64,000 nt of DNA from Sphingobacterium wenxiniae (GCF_900116225.1 NZ_FOZZ01000013.1:1-64000); one strand, 5' to 3'; positions 51,414 to 61,411 are shown, counted from the first letter of the stretch. Made by a program: numbers and translations. Notes: generated by a model from the sequence alone, not told the origin.

Positions 51414-52166
51414 TTATAAATTTTGTATTTTCTCAACCAACTCAGCCACCCTATCTTTGCAGGTCTGCATAGTAGGCTCGTTCATACCTTGCAAATCATC
51501 TGACTCATATCTCATTTGACTCCTAACGGTAATCTTTGCCGAGCTATGTATTGATTTTGCTCCGGTATGATTTAATAGGTCAATAATATTCTCTTCATTC
51601 ACTCCTGCTCCAGGCATTATCTCGATACGACCGCTTGCCTGGAGAACTAGTGCTTTCAATAAGTCCTTACCCTCAACTGCTGTATTCCGAAGTCCAGACG
51701 TCAATACACGATCAAACCCCAGTTCAATAACATCTTCCAAAGCCTGTTTCGGATCTTTACATCGATCAAAAGCACGGTGGAAGACTACAGTCATAGGTTC
51801 CGCCAGCTCCTGCAACTGTTTACAGCGTTCTTTGTCTACAGAACCATCTGGCTTTAACACACCTATAACAACGCCATCACAACCGACCTCCTTACAAAAC
51901 AGAATATCTCTCTTCATCTCTTCGAATTCTTCTTCATTATAGACGAAATCACCACCTCGTGGACGAATTAACACATGTATACCAATAGAAAGCAATTCGC
52001 GCGTACGCTTAATCTGTCCAAACGAAGGTGTTGTACCTCCATTTTCTAGGTTCTGACAAAGCTCTACTCTACTCGCTCCACCCAATTGCGCCTGCAAAGC
52101 TGAATAGGACGAATTGGAGCAAATCTCCAGTTTATATCCGTTTATTTCTTTTTCGTTTAATCCCAT
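51414..52166 (-). CDS. cutC: CutC family protein
   Basis: A 250-residue TIM-barrel protein. Motifs: LEICSNSSYSALQAQLGGASRVELCQNLENGGTTPSFG near the N-terminus, HVLIRPRGGDFVYNEEEF, VVFHRAFDRCKDP and IMPGAGVNEENI. It is called copper homeostasis protein CutC; a direct role in copper handling is disputed. Upstream lies a dispersed hairpin (52216-52248), downstream the terminator at 51377-51406. Confidence 0.9.
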   Translation of the reverse strand: MGLNEKEINGYKLEICSNSSYSALQAQLGGASRVELCQNLENGGTTPSFGQIKRTRELLSIGIHVLIRPRGGDFVYNEEEFEEMKRDILFCKEVGCDGVVIGVLKPDGSVDKERCKQLQELAEPMTVVFHRAFDRCKDPKQALEDVIELGFDRVLTSGLRNTAVEGKDLLKALVLQASGRIEIMPGAGVNEENIIDLLNHTGAKSIHSSAKITVRSQMRYESDDLQGMNEPTMQTCKDRVAELVEKIQNL

Positions 52167-52215
52167 ACTTCAAATTTGTGAAATTTTTATGAGTTTATAC
52201 AGCTTTATAACATAA

Positions 52216-52248
52216 AGACTTCCGAAGTTTTAGAAACTTCGGAAGTCT
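52216..52248. repeat. Palindromic hairpin between tonB and cutC
   Basis: AGACTTCCGAAGTTT (52216-52230) and AAACTTCGGAAGTCT (52234-52248), a perfect 15-bp stem with loop TAG. It lies 25 bp after the tonB stop and may terminate that gene; it also has the form of a dispersed palindrome. Confidence 0.8.
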
Positions 52249-52272
52249 AAATTCTTAAAAATGACAAGCCTC

Positions 52273-53148
52273 TTATTGATTGATGGTATTCAGCGCCAAA
52301 GGTAAAGTATAACTGACTCGCACAGGTCGTCCATTTTGTATTCCTGCATGCCAACTCGGTGCTTTTTTCAACAGGCGAATGGCTTCTTCTCCTGTACCAA
52401 AGCCAATATCCCGAAGCACTTTAAAACTTGACAGACTTCCGTCCGGTTCCACTACGAAAGAAACTTGTACTGTTCCTTTGACACCTTGTTCCAAGGCTGA
52501 TGCCGGATAATTATAATTCTTGGCCACCCATTTCACAAATTCAGCCATTCCATCTTTGGGCTTTGGCATCACTTCCACGGCTGTAAAGAGTTCACCAACT
52601 GTCGCGCCCTGCCCCTCTACGTCATTTAAACGTCCTGTAATAGCTCCGTCCTGCTTCGCTGGACCAAACTCACCTTTCACAACAGAAGAACCTCCACCGA
52701 CCTTACGAAGCGTTAGTCTGGCAGACATTTTATCTTTCAGATCATCTTGGCTTGCGACATCTTCGGCAACACGATGGGCATCCACCACTTTTGGTTCTAC
52801 ATGGCGAATCAAATCAATGGACGGAAGGTCTTGGGCAATCTTCTGAACAGGGGCTTGTTCCGCAGGCAATGGCTCTTCTTCTTTCTCGGGTACTTTTTCG
52901 ACCAATTCATCTATCGTAATAGGGTCGGATAAGGATACCGTTGTCGTATTCTTTTCCACGGTAGGCATCTTATCGTAAGTGAGCTTCGCTCCAACGAGTA
53001 AAACCACAGCAAGCATAACCAACAATAGCGCCTTGTTGGTTGCTTGTGTTGACAACCTACGCAGTTCATACGCACCGTAAGCTTGGTTACGAGTTGCAAA
53101 GATGACATTCAGCCATTCTTTTTCATAAATATCGAGTTTGTTCCACAT
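52273..53148 (-). CDS. Energy transducer TonB
   Basis: A 291-residue inner-membrane protein. The N-terminal cytoplasmic segment (MWNKLDIYEKEWLNVIFATR) is followed by one transmembrane helix about residues 37-53 (KALLLVMLAVVLLVGAKL), a Pro/Glu-rich periplasmic stretch (VPEKEEEPLPAEQAPV), and a TonB C-terminal domain about 205-288 (FVKWVAKNYNYPASALEQGVKGTVQVSF ... DGSLSSFKVLRDIG). It couples inner-membrane energy to outer-membrane TonB receptors. No exbB or exbD gene lies next to it. Confidence 0.9.
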   Translation of the reverse strand: MWNKLDIYEKEWLNVIFATRNQAYGAYELRRLSTQATNKALLLVMLAVVLLVGAKLTYDKMPTVEKNTTTVSLSDPITIDELVEKVPEKEEEPLPAEQAPVQKIAQDLPSIDLIRHVEPKVVDAHRVAEDVASQDDLKDKMSARLTLRKVGGGSSVVKGEFGPAKQDGAITGRLNDVEGQGATVGELFTAVEVMPKPKDGMAEFVKWVAKNYNYPASALEQGVKGTVQVSFVVEPDGSLSSFKVLRDIGFGTGEEAIRLLKKAPSWHAGIQNGRPVRVSYTLPLALNTINQ

Positions 53149-53169
53149 AACATTAAAATTTGGGGGTTA

Positions 53170-53265
53170 TCACTTTTTAATGTATGATGTGAAACGAAAA
53201 GAAATTCCATAAATATAGTGGCCAGGAATCGGTGGCCCGTTTAAAGGATCTGTTCTAGCATTATA
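53170..53265 (-). pseudogene. C-terminal remnant of a TonB-dependent receptor gene
   Basis: Between tonB and tsaD, one minus-strand frame ending in TGA at 53170 reads YNARTDPLNGPPIPGHYIYG followed by ISFRFTSYIKK. The sequence TDPLNGPPIPGHYIYG...FRF is the usual ending of TonB-dependent receptors. No receptor body is attached: upstream the frame runs under the 3' end of tsaD. I read it as a decayed gene tail or the scar of a deletion. Confidence 0.5.
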
Positions 53266-54262
53266 CGTGCATCCGAGCTAAAGGAGCAATATCTTGCGCT
53301 ACAAACTCACCTTTTAGATACTTATGGTAGCCAGCGATAGCTATCATCGCAGCATTATCCGTACAATATTCAAATTTGGGAATAAACACATTCCAGTTAT
53401 GCTTTTCACCTAACTCCAACAATCCTTGACGCAAACCGGAATTAGCGGATACTCCGCCAGCAATGGCTACATCCTTCACGCCAGACTGCTTAACAGCCTT
53501 CTTCACTTTATTAAGTAAAATTGACACAATCCGGCTTTGCACAGACGCACAGACATCAGCCATATTTTCCTGTAAGAAGTTCGGATTTTCAGCTTCTTTT
53601 CCCTGTACCATATACAGAATAGCAGTTTTTAATCCTGAGAAACTAAAATTCAATCCAGGAATCTGTGGTTCGGGCAACCTAAAAGCTTCAGGGTTGCCTT
53701 CCTGGGCATACTTATCTATCAATGGCCCGCCTGGATAAGGCAGATTCAATATCTTTGCTGTCTTATCAAATGCTTCACCTGCGGCATCATCCAAAGTCTG
53801 TCCTAGCAGTTCCATCTCGAAATAATCCTTGACCAATACAATCTGCGTATGGCCTCCGGATACAGTCAGGCATAAGAATGGAAATGCAGGTTTTGGACTT
53901 TCAATAAAATGCGCTAGAATATGTGCCTGCATATGGTTTACTTCAATCAATGGGAGTTGACGAGCCAAAGCAAAGGATTTGGCGAAGGAAGTTCCGACCA
54001 AAAGTGAGCCTAAAAGACCTGGACCTCGTGTAAAAGCTACTGCATCTATTTCTTTTTTGCTTATTTTTGCTTCTTGGATGGCTTGATCCACTGTAGGAAT
54101 AACATTTTGCTGATGGGCACGGGAGGCCAACTCGGGTACAACGCCGCCATATTTTGCGTGAACGGCCTGTCCCGCTATAATATTTGACTTGATTTCGCCG
54201 TCTATACAGATAGATGCTGAAGTTTCGTCACAGGATGATTCAATACCGAGGATAACTGCCAT
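53261..54262 (-). CDS. tsaD: tRNA N6-adenosine threonylcarbamoyltransferase
   Basis: A 333-residue enzyme completing t6A37 synthesis. The start is ATG 54262 (MAVILGIESSCDETSASIC), the conserved beginning. Metal-binding HMQAH, phosphate-binding VSGGHTQIVLVKDYFEMELLGQTLDDAAGEAFDK and the GGVSANSGLRQG loop are present. Divergent from the TamB-like gene with almost no spacer; its own promoter (TATTTTTG on minus strand, 54286-54293) appears to lie within the start region of that gene. The last codons overlap the receptor remnant at 53261-53265. Confidence 0.95.
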   Translation of the reverse strand: MAVILGIESSCDETSASICIDGEIKSNIIAGQAVHAKYGGVVPELASRAHQQNVIPTVDQAIQEAKISKKEIDAVAFTRGPGLLGSLLVGTSFAKSFALARQLPLIEVNHMQAHILAHFIESPKPAFPFLCLTVSGGHTQIVLVKDYFEMELLGQTLDDAAGEAFDKTAKILNLPYPGGPLIDKYAQEGNPEAFRLPEPQIPGLNFSFSGLKTAILYMVQGKEAENPNFLQENMADVCASVQSRIVSILLNKVKKAVKQSGVKDVAIAGGVSANSGLRQGLLELGEKHNWNVFIPKFEYCTDNAAMIAIAGYHKYLKGEFVAQDIAPLARMHV

Positions 54263-54277
54263 GGTGATAGATTTTAA

Positions 54278-57200
54278 ATAGAGCACAAAAATATCAAAAA
54301 AATACTAAAAATAACGCTTTATACCCTGCTCGGCATTCTCCTGCTGACCGCAGCTGCTATTTTTGCTCTACGCTATCCTACTGTCCAGACCTATGTCAGC
54401 AAAAAAGTTGCCAGCTATCTTAGCCAAGAATTACAGACAAAAATCGAAGTTGAAAAGGTCTATTTCAAACCATTTTCTTCTTTGGAGATACATAACATTT
54501 TGATAGAAGACCGAACAGGAAACCGAATTCTATCTGTCAAAAATGCCGAAGCACGACTATCTTTGGTCAAACTTTTCCAACAAGAAATAGTCATCAGGCG
54601 ACTTCGGCTGGAAGAAGCTTATGTAGATTATCACATCTACAAAGACAGCAACAACTTTAGTTTTTTGATTGATTATTTCAGTTCACCAAAAACCGATGAT
54701 GATGCCCCATCCTCTTCCATGAACTTGGATCTACAGCAGGTCGAACTGTTTAACAACACGGTCAAGGTAGTTAACCACACAGTCAAACATCATCATCAAG
54801 GTATTGATTTCGGGGATCTAGAAATATCCGAACTGAGCGGTTCACTTTCGGATATTCACTATGATAAGGAACATGTTTCCGCGAAAGTAGAAGAGTTGAC
54901 ATTGAAAGAAAAATCAGGTTTTTTCCTACAAGAGTTATCGGCTCTATCTTATGTTTCCAATACTAAAATGGAATTCGACCGATTAAAGCTCAAGACCAAT
55001 CAATCCAATCTACAGGATTATCTCCTATTTGAATATCAGTCTTTTGCCGATTTTTCAGACTTTATAAAAAAAGTGCATATTCAGGGCACATTGATCAATA
55101 GTTACGTAGACTCCAAGGATATCGAATATTTCGCTCCATCTATGCAACAGGTACAGTTCACAACGAACATCGATCAAGCTACGGTCTCTGGAACAGTTGA
55201 ACATATCAAGGCACAAGACGTACAGCTACGAACAGGAAAGCAAACCAAGCTGAGCGGCAATTTTACTATTGATGGACTTCCTATAATTGAACGCACCCAA
55301 TTCGAGATGGAATTAGAGGAGTTGACTTCCTCTGCACAAGATCTGGAAAGATTGGTCCCTCCATTAGCAAATATGCAATCCTTCGATCTGCCGGAAATGA
55401 CACATCGATTTGGACAGCTTACTTACCAAGGTAAACTCTCCGGGCTTTATCATGACTTCAAAATCAATGGAACTGCCAAAACGGACTTAGGCATCATTCG
55501 CACACAAACAGCTATTAACCTTCGTCCAATCCTTCAATATACTGGGCATATTCAAAGTGAAGGGTTTAACCTCGGAAACCTCATACAGGCCAATATCCTT
55601 GGCACAAGTGGTTTTACCGTAGAATTTGACGGTGAGGGAACTAAAAAGGAGAATCTGCATCTCACCGCAGATGGAGCGCTTCAACAAATCTTCATTAAGG
55701 GCCATACGTATGATCATATAAATTTTAACAGCAGCTTTATCAACCAGATTTTAGCTGCCGAAGGAAAAGTACAAGATCCGTACGCCAGCTTAAATTTTAA
55801 AGGTGAAGTCAATCTATTTGAGGACGTTCCTATATATACTTTTCAGAGTGCGGTGCAACATCTCAATTTAAAACGCACACACCTTTTTGAGAGAGATAGT
55901 ATCCTGATCAAAAATTCTGACCTACAAGCAGTGTTAAGCGGCAACACGCTCAATTCTTTAAACGGAGAAGTCTTATCCGACCATATCGAATTTACTTCGA
56001 CACGAGGCGAGTTTTCAATAAGTTACCTGGATTTCTCTTCAACAGGTGACGAGAAATCAAAACAAATGATTCTAAAGTCCGATGTGGCAGACTTGGAACT
56101 CAACGGTGAAATAGATCTGAACAGCATTGCACCGTACTTCCGCTCATTAGCCATGCGTTATGCACCTGCCATTAACATTGAGGCAAAACCATACAATCCC
56201 CAGAATTTTGACCTAAAAGTCAATATTAAAGCTTTTGAACCTGTATCAGCTCTCTTCGACCCAAATCTGAAATTAGAAGATGGTGCTCGTCTGGACGCAC
56301 AGTTTTCTACAGATAACTACACCGCAAATTTTAAGGCATTCAGCCCGATGGTTTCCTATAAAGGGATGAAGCTGAAGAATCTAAATATTACCGAAAGTGC
56401 GGATGGCAGAGCCTTCGCTTTGCAAGTAGATGCAGATCGTTTTAGTCTGTCAGACTCAGCTTACATAGACAATATCCGGATTACGAATGAGCTGTCAAAT
56501 GATAGCCTACATTTCAATATTGTACTTTCCGAAGAACAGCGCTCCAATTTCTTTGATTTACATGGCAATATACACTTTGCCTATAATCAGCCTGCTTATA
56601 TTCGCTTTGAAAGGTCAAAAATTGTATTGAACGAAGAAGATTGGTCTGTCAACCAAGATGCTGACTTACGGGTTTCCAAAGGTAAGTTTTACTTGAATAA
56701 CCTAATTTTGAGGCGTGATAATCAGCAGGTCAACATCGATGGTATTTTGTCCGATGAAAATGACCGTGTTGCCGTTGCGTTCAAGGATTTCAGTCTGGCT
56801 TCCTTTTCCGGTATTACCCGACCTTTAGGAATACAGCTACAAGGACAGATGAATGGAAATGTGAAAATTCATTCTGTATTTAATTCCCCAAGCCTGTCCG
56901 CACATATCCAGACCTCACCCATTATCTACAACCATCTTCCTATCGGAACACTGACCATTGATGCGGATTTTGAACCAAACAGTGGACTCATGCAGCTGCA
57001 TTCGCAACTTTTGAATGTACAGGGCAATGGATTTGAATTGGCCGGTACGTATGATGTTAAATCGACCACTAATGCTTTGCAGTTACAAGGCAAGGTAAAA
57101 GATAGCGACCTGTTCTTGATCCAACCCTTTCTCAAAACGTTGGTGTCCGATTTGGATGGAAAAATCAGTGGAGATGCCCTTATCACCGGTACGATCCTAA

Positions 57201-58705
57201 ATCCAACCATTTCAGGAACGGCAACTGTCAAACAGGCTAACTTTAAGGTCAATTACCTACAAACAGCTTATCAGCTCAACAATCAGCCCATTTTAATTGA
57301 TAAGAATCGGTTTCATTTAGCAAATTTCAAATTTCAAGATAATAGAAACGCTGTTGCAACAGCACAGGGTCATCTCGATCTGAACAAGCTCAGCGACCCG
57401 ACGCTGGACATCATGGTCACGGCCGACAACTTTCATGTGTTGAATACGCAACGCAAGGATAATGAACTGTTTTTCGGGACTGCATTTGCCTCAGGCTCTT
57501 TCAAGTTCCAAGGCCCGACTTCTTCCATCTATATGGATATTCGTGCACAGTCCAATGCTAACACTGTTATCACTATCCCGTTCAACACATCGCTCAAAAT
57601 CAGCGACAACGATTTTATATATTTCGTTAGCAAGGATTCATCTTCCAATGAAGAGGCTAAGCAGCGCAATCTGTTCAGCGGGTTGACTATGAACATGGAT
57701 CTGTCCGTTACGCCAGATGCCGAAATCAATCTTGAAAACAACATTGGCTCGCTGAAAGCTACTGGGACAGGCGCTATCTCCTTACGGATTTCGAGTTTAG
57801 GGGATTTTGAAATGTTTGGTGATTATAACGTTGTCTCAGGGAAGTTCCATTTTACAGCGCAAGATTTTTTCAATAAATATTTTGATATTCGGGAAGGAGG
57901 AACCATCCGTTGGACAGGAAACCCTTCCGAGGCGACAATTAATGTTAGCGCATTGTATCAGCAGCGGACTTCCATTGCACCACTCTACAATGCGGCGGGT
58001 CGAGCTGAGAATCATGAACGGATATTGGCACAGGCAGATATGAACCTGAGAGGTACGCTTTCCCAACCCGAAGTTTCCTTCGACTTGAACTTTCCACAAA
58101 ATCCGTATATCAAAGATGAACTGCAAGCTTTTTTCAGCGATGCCAATAATGTCAACCAACAGGCAATTAGCCTTATCGTACGAAGGAGCTTTACGCCTGC
58201 ATCTACACAGGAATTTGGACGGGAAGTGAACAACACATTGCTTTCTGCCGGAACGGAAATAGCTTTCAACCAACTGAACAGCATTATATCCCAGTCGTTG
58301 AACGTTAACTTCTTCGACCTAAACATCCGCTCTTTCAACGATGCTTCTGCTTCTCTGCGCTTCTTTAATGATCGTCTGGTGTTTACAGGCGGTGTAACGG
58401 ATAACCGAAACCGGCAAATAAATGACCTAACATTGTTTACAGACAAGGTTGTTACCGATGCGGAGATGACTTTCAAATTGCGTCAGGATGGTAATCTGGT
58501 GCTTCGTGCGTACAACCGCTTGAACGCACGGAATTTCCTTTTCACACCGAATAGTGATTATATTAACGCTGTTGGTTTGGTGTATCGACAGGAATTCAAT
58601 TCTCTATCAGAATTTTGGCGCAAGATGTGGGTATGGAAAGAGCGCCGCAAGCCCGAGGAACAGAAAACTACTACCGCTGCTGCTCAGGATTCGACATCTA
58701 ATTAA
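54278..58705 (+). CDS. TamB-like (DUF490) translocation/assembly protein
   Basis: A protein of about 1475 residues with an N-terminal membrane helix (LYTLLGILLLTAAAIFALRY), long beta-helical AsmA/TamB-like repeats, and a C-terminal DUF490 region (GALQ, IRISSLGDFEMFGDYNVVSGKFHF, QPEVSFDLNFPQNP). TamB-like proteins bridge inner and outer membranes for barrel assembly or lipid transport. The frame has no ATG, GTG or TTG before 54482, which is too far in; the membrane helix is encoded upstream from about 54278. So initiation must use a non-standard codon (ATA at 54278 or 54302, or ATC at 54293), or the sequence has an error. Coordinates give the maximal frame after the stop at 54275. Confidence 0.8.
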   Translation: MEHKNIKKILKITLYTLLGILLLTAAAIFALRYPTVQTYVSKKVASYLSQELQTKIEVEKVYFKPFSSLEIHNILIEDRTGNRILSVKNAEARLSLVKLFQQEIVIRRLRLEEAYVDYHIYKDSNNFSFLIDYFSSPKTDDDAPSSSMNLDLQQVELFNNTVKVVNHTVKHHHQGIDFGDLEISELSGSLSDIHYDKEHVSAKVEELTLKEKSGFFLQELSALSYVSNTKMEFDRLKLKTNQSNLQDYLLFEYQSFADFSDFIKKVHIQGTLINSYVDSKDIEYFAPSMQQVQFTTNIDQATVSGTVEHIKAQDVQLRTGKQTKLSGNFTIDGLPIIERTQFEMELEELTSSAQDLERLVPPLANMQSFDLPEMTHRFGQLTYQGKLSGLYHDFKINGTAKTDLGIIRTQTAINLRPILQYTGHIQSEGFNLGNLIQANILGTSGFTVEFDGEGTKKENLHLTADGALQQIFIKGHTYDHINFNSSFINQILAAEGKVQDPYASLNFKGEVNLFEDVPIYTFQSAVQHLNLKRTHLFERDSILIKNSDLQAVLSGNTLNSLNGEVLSDHIEFTSTRGEFSISYLDFSSTGDEKSKQMILKSDVADLELNGEIDLNSIAPYFRSLAMRYAPAINIEAKPYNPQNFDLKVNIKAFEPVSALFDPNLKLEDGARLDAQFSTDNYTANFKAFSPMVSYKGMKLKNLNITESADGRAFALQVDADRFSLSDSAYIDNIRITNELSNDSLHFNIVLSEEQRSNFFDLHGNIHFAYNQPAYIRFERSKIVLNEEDWSVNQDADLRVSKGKFYLNNLILRRDNQQVNIDGILSDENDRVAVAFKDFSLASFSGITRPLGIQLQGQMNGNVKIHSVFNSPSLSAHIQTSPIIYNHLPIGTLTIDADFEPNSGLMQLHSQLLNVQGNGFELAGTYDVKSTTNALQLQGKVKDSDLFLIQPFLKTLVSDLDGKISGDALITGTILNPTISGTATVKQANFKVNYLQTAYQLNNQPILIDKNRFHLANFKFQDNRNAVATAQGHLDLNKLSDPTLDIMVTADNFHVLNTQRKDNELFFGTAFASGSFKFQGPTSSIYMDIRAQSNANTVITIPFNTSLKISDNDFIYFVSKDSSSNEEAKQRNLFSGLTMNMDLSVTPDAEINLENNIGSLKATGTGAISLRISSLGDFEMFGDYNVVSGKFHFTAQDFFNKYFDIREGGTIRWTGNPSEATINVSALYQQRTSIAPLYNAAGRAENHERILAQADMNLRGTLSQPEVSFDLNFPQNPYIKDELQAFFSDANNVNQQAISLIVRRSFTPASTQEFGREVNNTLLSAGTEIAFNQLNSIISQSLNVNFFDLNIRSFNDASASLRFFNDRLVFTGGVTDNRNRQINDLTLFTDKVVTDAEMTFKLRQDGNLVLRAYNRLNARNFLFTPNSDYINAVGLVYRQEFNSLSEFWRKMWVWKERRKPEEQKTTTAAAQDSTSN

Positions 58706-58992
58706 TGCTTTAATAACATCCGTAGCAAGGATTCCCATTCTTCCTGCAGACTACTTTTGCATTCCGGTTGTTTCGCCCGGTTATACCAATAGCGTGCATT
58801 CCACAAATCACCCTCTACGCGATGCAAGTAAGCATGCACATGTGCGGATGTTGCATCTTCCAGATGGTCAATGAGGTCATGCGCCTGTTTCCACTCTCCT
58901 TTTGCATTATACCATAATGCTTTTAGGTGAACGGAAAGCCCTTCCGGAGGTTGGGGCTGCCCTAATGTTTCTTTAAATTCTTCGAATGTCAT
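58702..58992 (-). CDS. Small helical protein convergent with the TamB-like gene
   Basis: A 96-residue protein, MTFEEFKETLGQPQPPEGLS at the start and a helix-turn-helix TPR-like pattern in YNAKGEWKQAHDLIDHLEDA and AYLHRVEGDLWNARYWYNRA. It has no signal peptide. Its stop codon overlaps that of the TamB-like gene by 3 to 4 bp. Function unknown; conserved hypothetical in appearance. Confidence 0.65.
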   Translation of the reverse strand: MTFEEFKETLGQPQPPEGLSVHLKALWYNAKGEWKQAHDLIDHLEDATSAHVHAYLHRVEGDLWNARYWYNRAKQPECKSSLQEEWESLLRMLLKH

Positions 58993-59043
58993 ATTTAAAG
59001 ATAAGGATTTTATTCAATGCTAATCATCTACTTTTTTAAGCTT

Positions 59044-59077
59044 AAACCTATAAGGTTTTTAAAAACCTTATAGGTTT
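59044..59077. repeat. Perfect 34-bp palindrome downstream of tex
   Basis: AAACCTATAAGGTTTTT (59044-59060) is the exact inverse of 59061-59077. It lies 6 bp after the tex stop codon, so it probably acts as terminator, and looks like a member of a dispersed palindrome family. Confidence 0.8.
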
Positions 59078-59082
59078 GGCTA

Positions 59083-61305
59083 TTATTTAAACTTACTTGC
59101 CAATGCGGCCAGTTTAGCAGCCATATCGGTTTCCGGTTCTCTTTTTTTATCTTTTTCGGAACGCTTGCGTGGTGCCGGTCCGTCCTCTGTTTTCATGGAC
59201 AAGCCTATACGATTACGGCGTTCATCTATTTCGGTCACAGTCACCATCACTTGCTGTTGTACCTTAACTACTTCGTGTGGATCAGATACAAAACGGTTAG
59301 CCAACTGGCTAAGGTGAACCAAACCATCTTGATGCACACCAATATCCACAAAAGCACCGAAATTGGTAATGTTAGTAACAATCCCCGGCAATCTCATACC
59401 TATACGCAAATCGGCAATACTATTTACACCATCAGTGAAAGAGAAAGCCTCAAATTGTTCACGCGGATCTCTTCCGGGTTTGGACAGCTCAGCAAGAATG
59501 TCGTTCAAGGTAGGTAGTCCAACATCTTCACTGCTATATTTCTTCAAGTCAATTTGCTTGCGCAGTTTTTCATCACGCATCAAATCTTCTACCTTCACCT
59601 GTAAATCTTTTGCCATTTGTTCCACCAAGGCATATCTTTCCGGATGAACAGCAGAGGCATCCAAAGGATGTTCACCGTTTCGTATACGTAAGAATCCTGC
59701 AGCTTGTTCAAAAGCTTTATCACCCAGACGAGGTACTTTCTTCAATTCACGACGGGAGCGAAAAGGACCATTCGCCACACGGTAATTCACAATCTGCTGT
59801 GCCAAAGACGGTCCTAAACCGGACACATAAGCCAAAATTTGCTTGGAGGCCGTGTTAAGCTCTACACCCACAGCATTTACGCAGGAGATAACTGTATCAT
59901 CCAAGGATGTTTGCAACTTGTTTTGGTCTACATCGTGCTGGTATTGTCCTACACCGATAGATTTTGGATCAATTTTTACCAATTCCGCTAACGGATCCAT
60001 TAACCTCCGACCAATGGAAATAGCTCCACGCACTGTCACATCATAATCCGGAAATTCTTCACGTGCCACTTCGGAAGCAGAGTAAATAGATGCTCCCGAT
60101 TCATTGACCATGACAATTGTTACATCTTTCAGACCAAGCTTTCGGACAAACTCTTCGGTTTCACGTCCCGCAGTGCCATTACCCACTGCAATGGCTTCAA
60201 CAGCATATTTTTTCACCAAAAGTTCCACTGTTTTTGCAGCTTCGCTCAATCCACCGGCACCATTATGGGGATAAATCGTAGTATTCTCCAACAAGGTTCC
60301 TTGCTCATCCAACACGACAGTTTTACAACCTGTTCGGAAGCCCGGGTCTAAAGCCAACAATCTTTTTTGCCCCAAAGGTGCAGCCAATAGCAATTGACGC
60401 ACATTGTCCGCAAAGACTTTAATGGCTTCTTCATCGGCTTTTTGTCTGGTCAATACACGTACCTCGGTTTCCATCGATGGCTTTAATAGACGTTTATAGC
60501 TATCTTGGATAGCTAAACCAACCTGCTCAGCAGCCTCATTACGGCCTTTGATGTATTGCTTTTCTATGATGGGTAAAGTCAATGTTTCGTCTACCTGAAT
60601 ATCCAAATACAGCAATTCTTCCTTTTCGCCTCGGCGCATTGCCAACACACGGTGTGAAGGTGCATCTTTCAACGATTCAGACCATTCAAAATAATCTTTG
60701 TACTTGATAGCTGCCTCCTCTTTTCCGGGAACAACACGAGCTACAAACTGACCTGCATCTACAAAGGTCTTACGCACTTTTGTGCGCACTTCGACATCCT
60801 CGGCTATTTGTTCTGCGATAATATCTCGAGCACCTGCTAACGCTTCTTCAAGGGAGTTAACGCCTTTCTCCTCATCGACAAAAGCCTCTGCCAGGGTTGT
60901 CACATCATTGGAGCTTTGCTCCAACAGTGTGTCCGCCAAAGGTTGCAGACCTTTTTCTCTTGCCATCGAAGCCCTGGTTTTGCGTTTTGGCTTATAAGGC
61001 AGGTAAATATCTTCAAGGATAGCCATGGTTTCTGCTTCCTTGACTTGTTTCTCCAGTTCTGGAGTAAGTTTCCCTTGTTCGGTAATAGATTTCAAGACCG
61101 CTTCTTTGCGCTTGTCCAAATCACGAAGCTGTTGAACACGGTCACGGATATTGGTAATCTGTACCTCATCCAGACTACCGGTCAACTCTTTACGATAACG
61201 GGCAATAAAAGGTACTGTTGCGCCCTCGTCAAGCAGATTGATGGTGGTTTGCACCTGTCTGCTGCTGACACCCAACTCTTGCGAAATAATAATTTCGTAC
61301 GTCAT
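59083..61305 (-). CDS. tex: RNA-binding transcription accessory protein Tex
   Basis: A 740-residue protein of full length: N-terminal Tex domain (MTYEIIISQELGVSSRQVQTT...PFIARYRKELTGSLDEVQI), YqgF-like nuclease fold about 320-450 (LALDPGFRTGCKTVVLD), HhH motif (GLGPSLAQQIVNYR) and a C-terminal S1 RNA-binding domain about 635-705 (GMRLPGIVTNITNFGAFVDIGVHQDGLVHLSQLA). A Lys/Arg tail follows. It associates with the transcription machinery. Confidence 0.93.
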   Translation of the reverse strand: MTYEIIISQELGVSSRQVQTTINLLDEGATVPFIARYRKELTGSLDEVQITNIRDRVQQLRDLDKRKEAVLKSITEQGKLTPELEKQVKEAETMAILEDIYLPYKPKRKTRASMAREKGLQPLADTLLEQSSNDVTTLAEAFVDEEKGVNSLEEALAGARDIIAEQIAEDVEVRTKVRKTFVDAGQFVARVVPGKEEAAIKYKDYFEWSESLKDAPSHRVLAMRRGEKEELLYLDIQVDETLTLPIIEKQYIKGRNEAAEQVGLAIQDSYKRLLKPSMETEVRVLTRQKADEEAIKVFADNVRQLLLAAPLGQKRLLALDPGFRTGCKTVVLDEQGTLLENTTIYPHNGAGGLSEAAKTVELLVKKYAVEAIAVGNGTAGRETEEFVRKLGLKDVTIVMVNESGASIYSASEVAREEFPDYDVTVRGAISIGRRLMDPLAELVKIDPKSIGVGQYQHDVDQNKLQTSLDDTVISCVNAVGVELNTASKQILAYVSGLGPSLAQQIVNYRVANGPFRSRRELKKVPRLGDKAFEQAAGFLRIRNGEHPLDASAVHPERYALVEQMAKDLQVKVEDLMRDEKLRKQIDLKKYSSEDVGLPTLNDILAELSKPGRDPREQFEAFSFTDGVNSIADLRIGMRLPGIVTNITNFGAFVDIGVHQDGLVHLSQLANRFVSDPHEVVKVQQQVMVTVTEIDERRNRIGLSMKTEDGPAPRKRSEKDKKREPETDMAAKLAALASKFK

Positions 61306-61411
61306 ATAGGAATTAAAATTTTCAGCGTAATGTATAACGCTTAGACTATGTTAAAAAAGAAAGCTGTAGACCTTAGCCAACAGCTTTTTAACCAATTATA
61401 TTGTAATAAGA

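Noticed and set aside
54261-54281. ATG at 54261 as start of the TamB-like gene
   Set aside because: Its frame closes at TAG 54279-54281 and is not in frame with the TamB coding sequence.
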